Of a stretch of DNA of 64,000 nt, positions 59,901-64,000 are shown piece by piece (within the stretch, counting starts at the first letter, position 1; each line of letters starts with the position of its first letter). The stretch comes from Dromaius novaehollandiae (taxonomy: Eukaryota; Chordata; Aves; Casuariiformes; Dromaiidae): contig NC_088110.1 of the NCBI RefSeq assembly GCF_036370855.1, positions 21,633,501 through 21,697,500 on the forward strand. The letters run 5' to 3'. A program made the translations under genes and the position numbers. Below the pieces are notes generated by a model. It had not been told where the DNA came from and did not search any database. It saw only the letters and a list, made by a program, of their open reading frames with translations.

Positions 59901-62900
59901 CTTCTCCAACTTGGGGCGGCTGCTGCTGAATGCCTTCAGGGAACTACAGGTGCCGCTTCAGCTCTGAATGCCAAAGCTGGTGTTCAGAAAGACACAGCTA
60001 ACGGCTGAGTACTGCATTTCAAAGACAATAAAAACAACAACAAAAAAAGAGAAATTGGTCTGGAGAACAGAATTTCACGGATAGACCGATGCAAACATCT
60101 CAGTGACTTGATTCTTCACAGCAGTTCCCATACACAAACACAGGAGCTCCGGATCGGCTGGAAACAATGGCAGCTGCTCTCCTTCAGTGAAAATTAAATA
60201 ACATTCACTTAAGATAAGTCTCTTCCTTATTTTGAAAACGTTAACTTTGCGGTAAAAAATGAATTTAATGTATTTCTCTGAAGCCAGATATCTTCGCTGT
60301 AAATAAAGATTTCTTGTTGTTTTTTCCCACCACTAATGTGTATTATGAAACTACTTTTCCTCCTCAAAAGAACTTCTTGTGCAGTGTTGCACAACAATTT
60401 TCATAACTGCATCATAAGAGCCTCTTCTGTTAATAATTTACTACTCAAAACATGCACTGCGGCTTTGAGTGCAACTATTTCACAACAGGAACCAACTTCA
60501 ATTTTCATTTTCAAGTCTCTTCTATCAGCAAATTGCCACTTCGACTACTTGGGACTAGACCACCCTTTTAATGCTCTTGGAATGGGTTTGTAAGCCACTA
60601 AAAAGCTGGCAGCATAGCTGAATAAACACTTTTTCTCTTTGGTACACTTCTGCAATGCTAAATCTACGGAAAAGAATCAGATTCTGGTAGCTGATTTCCA
60701 GCCCATTTCCTATCAATGCAGGTAAACTCAATATTCAACATTCAAAAAATTACAAAGAAACCATCCTTTGTTTTTCTTGAGAAAAGGTTAAGAGCAGCTC
60801 ATAGTAGCAAATATAGTATGGGTAACAGTAACAAACTGAGGCAATTAAACCAGACAGCCACGGGCAGAGAAGAACATGTGAGCAGGCTGCCAAAGGCTAG
60901 GCACACACACTTTCAGACTCTGCCTTATCACTTAGGTACCTTGTGAAGCCAGTTATGTGCTGTCTAAGCATCAGAACGCATCTCTTTCACCCCTGTGGAA
61001 CATGTCAGTGCATTTTACCAAGGCACAGAAAAGTATTTACCTACAAAGTTAGGTCCCTAACCCTGGGATAGTGAAAACAAGCCCTCTGAAAGCATTACAG
61101 ATATCCTTCATTACAGACACTACCCGTCTTGTTCTGCTTTAACAAGGAAAGTCTCGTGAACTCTTGCTATAAACAGCATATTTGAAGTCCCTATTTAGAT
61201 GACTCCTCCTCCATGAAGAAATAATAACATTTCGATGAATACTGCCCTATCTGTGATCACAGGCTGCTGGAACATCCAAGATAACACAGAACCTGCTGGG
61301 GATGCTGGCCCGGATGCAGCCAGGTAACTCTGCAGGGCCTGCCTGAAGCCTGTGCCGTTGTCAGCTCCAGGTCTAGGAGATAAACCCTGCCTACGCAGAG
61401 CCGCACGGGCTCCAGGCTCTCCAGTACTCCAGCTTCTCTGCTCACACACAGAGCTCAACACACGATGTCTTCGTTTCAGACGTGGGAAACACTTTGGAAA
61501 GAGAGCTGCAAAGTCTCTGTGGGAGCCAGCCTGAATCTAAGACGAGAAAATTAGCAAGATCCAACCCGCACTGAGCAGAGCCTCTGGGGTGTCCCTTCGC
61601 CACATCCCAGGAGCACAGTGCCAAGGCATCCGAGCAGCCTGTGCAAAGCTGTCCTGGATCCCCAGAGCGTAACAGCTTATATTCTGCCCCAAGAAAGCTG
61701 CTGTGCAGCTCCGCACCCGAGCCTGCCCTGCGAGCGGCACACCACGTTCGCACAGCCCTCTCTGAACTGCCAAAGCCAGCCAGGACCACGCTCGCTGCAC
61801 GTAAAGCTGAGCCCGGTATCTGCCTTCGTGCCACGGCTAATCTGTGACCCAGATAAACTAACTGGAGATAATTCTATACTTGCCTATTTATATATAGAAC
61901 TTTTCCCTTCGCACTCCAGATACAAAACCCACTCACATCTGAGATAAAAACAAGATTTCAGCCTCAAGGCAGAGTAATTGTAATGGAAATAGCTCCTCAG
62001 CCATAATTTTCACACAGATAAAGTGACAAACACCGAGACATTTAATTTAAAAACCACAAATTTGCAGAATACTTTTAGAGTCCTGACAAAACCTTCGCTC
62101 TTCTGATGGGCACCAACTCAGAGATGTAAAATTTAATACTGACACACATTTCAATGCACATCATTCCTCACACCTAGAAAGAGCCACCAGAATGATAAAC
62201 ATATTTATGTAAGTCTTGTGTATTATGTGAGAATTGAAGATCGATATGCCTGTATAATTACAACAAATGTTTCCACAGTGGCTGAAAATTCCAAAGGCTG
62301 AGAATTAATTAAAAAAAGGATAGATTCACTACCTTTTACATAACATGCTAAGTCCAAATGAACATCACTTTTTTCCTTACTAAAATGAATTGTCAACAAA
62401 CAGAAGCACATTTAACTGATTATGCATACCACTCTGGGAAAATAGGCTACCAATTCACATATCATTTCAAATGAAGTATGATGAAGACAGGAAGAACACA
62501 AACTAAAGTGGTAATTTAAAATATATCTGTACTTTCTAAATTTAAGATTGCAGGAGTCATTTCTTACACTGGCTTCTATCAAAGTTCCTTGAGATTTTTC
62601 CATTTGCCCTGCATTATCAGAAGCATGGCACAATAATTAGAACGATGCACAGGAAAAATTATTCACAGATGAAAAAAGATTTACCACACCACAGTAAGGT
62701 TTTAAAAACTCTTGACTCTCTTGCTTCTTTCCCCTGATCCACATTCTTTTCTGATCGCAGTATATTACATATACAAGCTATTCTGCAATACATGAACTTG
62801 AAAGTTTATTATACAGTAAGAAATTTGTGGAAAAAGTTAATACATAAATATCAGGAGATTATTCCCGAGACCCAATAAACATAACTGCTTTAAAGAAAAC

Positions 62901-63035
62901 TATGACATACCTGCAATGGTGTGCACGTTCAGGTTTGATACTACAGCACTTTGGACATTTGTAGATCACTTCTCCTGGTTTCAGTTGCAAATTATCCATG
63001 TATTCTTTAGTGGCATTTCCTTTGGGTACAGCCCC
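54502..63035 (-). CDS. ZDHHC7: Palmitoyltransferase ZDHHC7, last five coding exons (partial)
   Basis: The gene encodes a Golgi membrane S-acyltransferase that transfers palmitate to cysteines of substrate proteins through a DHHC active-site cysteine. Five exons on the minus strand join in frame into 203 C-terminal residues. In order they carry [12 protein letters not shown], the cysteine-rich domain (YKCPKC, HHCSICKRC), the catalytic [19 protein letters not shown], two membrane segments ([19 protein letters not shown] and [19 protein letters not shown]), [14 protein letters not shown], and a cytosolic tail ending KGGPEFSV. The tail and GEKNQRFF match ZDHHC7 rather than its paralogue ZDHHC3, which ends in YVV. 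Mammalian ZDHHC7 has about 308 residues, so about 105 N-terminal residues, including the first two membrane segments, lie beyond the right edge. It converges on HNF4B. Confidence 0.95.
54679..55753 (-). other. ZDHHC7 last intron
   Basis: A 1.1-kb intron, starting GTAAGG and ending TTGCAG on the minus strand. It contains a run of 15 C residues on the plus strand (55667-55681). Nothing else was seen. Confidence 0.9.
55667..55681 (+). repeat. Homopolymer C run (15)
   Basis: Fifteen consecutive C residues follow AATAAGAG within the last ZDHHC7 intron. Confidence 0.9.
55754..55884 (-). CDS. ZDHHC7: ZDHHC7 exon: lumenal loop and fourth membrane segment
   Basis: The acceptor TTTTTCACAG|AA completes the Glu codon. 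The 131 bases encode [30 protein letters not shown] and [14 protein letters not shown]. The central hydrophobic stretch is the fourth membrane segment, and the final part begins the cytosolic tail. The donor is AAACG|GTAAGG. Confidence 0.95.
55885..57135 (-). other. ZDHHC7 intron with a GA microsatellite
   Basis: A 1.25-kb intron, starting GTAAGC and ending TTTTCACAG on the minus strand. Its main feature is the long AG/GA dinucleotide array at 56866-56930. No other exon is seen. Confidence 0.9.
56866..56930. repeat. (AG)n microsatellite, about 32 units
   Basis: An uninterrupted AG repeat of 65 bases lies in a ZDHHC7 intron. On the ZDHHC7 sense strand it is a pure CT tract, 205 bases before... 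the next exon downstream would be 55884, so it is too far to serve as a polypyrimidine tract. It is probably polymorphic. Confidence 0.95.
57136..57217 (-). CDS. ZDHHC7: ZDHHC7 exon: third membrane segment
   Basis: The 82 bases between the acceptor TTATTTCCAG and donor ACTG|GTAAGC encode [19 protein letters not shown] followed by SCVRGQWT. The first part is a hydrophobic membrane segment and the second the start of the lumenal loop. The last base starts the glutamate codon completed in the next exon. Confidence 0.95.
57218..57698 (-). other. ZDHHC7 intron (481 bases)
   Basis: A short intron between the catalytic exon and the third membrane-segment exon, starting GTAAGT and ending TTTCCAG on the minus strand. 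Nothing else was seen. Confidence 0.9.
57699..57795 (-). CDS. ZDHHC7: ZDHHC7 exon: catalytic DHHC motif
   Basis: The acceptor TTTCCTCCAG completes the serine of HHCS, and 97 bases encode ICKRCIRKM, then [12 protein letters not shown] and [11 protein letters not shown]. The DHHC cysteine is the acyl-accepting nucleophile. The donor is TTTACG|GTAAGT. All catalytic residues are intact. Confidence 0.97.
57796..62910 (-). other. ZDHHC7 intron (5.1 kb)
   Basis: The intron splits the HHCS serine codon. It contains a G-rich tract at 58959-58983 and two GC-richer patches at about 59520-59970 and 61250-61860, in otherwise AT-rich sequence. No further exon is recognised. Confidence 0.88.
58959..58983 (+). 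repeat. G-rich tract with quadruplex potential
   Basis: The tract reads GG GAGGC followed by two long G runs (7 and 10) split by one A. It lies inside a ZDHHC7 intron on the non-sense strand. Quadruplex formation is plausible but untested. Confidence 0.75.
62911..63035 (-). CDS. ZDHHC7: ZDHHC7 exon: GAVPKG to first half of the cysteine-rich domain
   Basis: Read on the minus strand, the acceptor GATTTCAG precedes GGG GCT GTA, and the donor is TGCAG|GTATGT. The 125 bases encode [19 protein letters not shown], then [22 protein letters not shown] and two bases of a serine codon. The glycine is the last residue of the family DPG motif, so Asp-Pro must end the upstream exon outside the window. The CxxC and HHC zinc ligands of the cysteine-rich domain are present. 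Confidence 0.95.
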
Positions 63036-64000
63036 CTGAAATCATTTCAGTTAAAGGAGAGAAAGCTTTCTAAATGATATGAGAGTGTTTAAAAGCACAT
63101 TTTACAGATTTCATACCAGTCATCTCAGTAGAACTGCTGAAAAATTAAGTTACTTAAAGCTAGTCTGCCATAAGCCAGAACCACTTCCAGATGAATAAGT
63201 TACCTCTGGCTGATCTCAAATTGTTTCACTCGAGCAAGACACATCTACGACCAAGTATTAACATAATTCTGATAGAACCTGCAGTTACCAGCATACCTAA
63301 AACAAAGGAATACACATCTTTACATGCAGACATAAGCACTATGGGTAGAATATTTGCGCAGAAGTTACTCTGAGCAAGCACTGCTAAGAGAGACATGCTT
63401 TCTTTACAGTGGCATACAAGAACTGTGAGGTTCTATTATTAGGCCAAACCATCCACAAAAGTTAACTCAGCAAAGCAAACTACTTGAAAGATTTTTATTT
63501 TGAACTCTTCAAATCCAAGATTTCGCCCCCGCTACGTATACAACTTCTCTACAATCATGAGTCATCCGTTTTTCCTTTACATTTAAGTTTGTAGCTTGGA
63601 TGCTGTTGGCACGAACCACCACTGCTTTCTCACTGTCAGCTTCTTCATTCTGCACCCAACGTTCCCTTCTGCTACTGTGCAACTTTGTGTAGCTACATGG
63701 TGAACAGTGGAAGGAACCAATCCAGAAGAAAAATAATCCAGCAGGAAAAAAGAGGTTATTTTTTAAGCTGATTAGTTCTCTGAGCTGTTCACCATAGCGC
63801 TGCATAAACAGCTGTGCTGATATACAGAGGAAGGTGATGAAAGAACAGGAATAAGCAGGATTGCCTCTTCCAATAACAATATCAATCTATAGTCTTGCAA
63901 GATTGGAATCTAACTTTGGATAGCAAGAGGAAAATAATGGAAATTACCATTGTCACTCTGTTTATATAGCTAAAGGCTTATCTGCAACAGGAAGCGATTG
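63036..64000 (-). other. ZDHHC7 intron, cut by the window edge
   Basis: The sequence upstream (on the minus strand) of the GAVPKG exon contains no recognisable ZDHHC7 coding sequence, so the exon ending in the DP of the DPG motif lies beyond 64000. A 98-codon minus-strand open frame at 63509-63805 has no recognised family. Confidence 0.8.

Noticed and set aside
59694-60008. Forward open frames opposite the ZDHHC7 intron
   Set aside because: They overlap each other in a GC-richer patch and show no domain or splice support.
63509-63805. 98-codon minus-strand open frame upstream of the GAVPKG exon
   Set aside because: It was considered as the missing upstream ZDHHC7 exon, but it lacks the expected membrane segment and the TDP ending and has no matching donor.

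Overview
This is vertebrate nuclear DNA. Coding sequence is cut into short exons with canonical GT-AG introns, long stretches between them are non-coding, and I see no bacterial, viral or recognisable transposon gene. Two genes are firmly supported and they converge tail to tail. On the plus strand is a complete ten-exon nuclear receptor gene of the HNF4 family (coding span 23629-48380, 457 codons), which I assign to HNF4-beta (HNF4B). On the minus strand are the last five coding exons of the palmitoyltransferase gene ZDHHC7 (coding span 63035 down to 54502, 203 residues). Its first exons lie beyond the right edge.

The paralogue and organism calls are inference. The receptor differs from both HNF4A and HNF4G in its N-terminal, hinge, helix-linker and F-domain sequence, and it lies beside ZDHHC7, which is on human 16q24, away from HNF4A (20q) and HNF4G (8q). 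HNF4-beta is known from frogs and is kept in several non-mammalian vertebrates but missing from placental mammals. Compact introns, few visible repeats and small CpG-rich patches suggest a bird, or less likely another sauropsid.

Layout: 1-23628 is the upstream region of HNF4B with no recognised protein gene. It holds several exon-like segments with good splice sites, two exact HNF4-type binding motifs and a cluster of bZIP-like sites about 0.4 kb before exon 1. 23629-48380 is HNF4B with introns from 346 bp to 8.6 kb. 48381-54501 holds the two facing 3' UTRs and the space between them. 54502-63035 is ZDHHC7, and 63036-64000 is intron of ZDHHC7.

The two genes are not known to act together. HNF4B encodes a nuclear, DNA-binding, fatty-acid-binding type transcription factor, and ZDHHC7 encodes a Golgi membrane enzyme that S-acylates proteins. 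I found no unmistakable new system. The points most worth checking are the retained HNF4B gene with its fast-changing C-terminal domain, a phase-compatible candidate upstream first exon (7545-7671), possible autoregulatory HNF4 motifs, and intragenic CpG clusters that could be alternative promoters.
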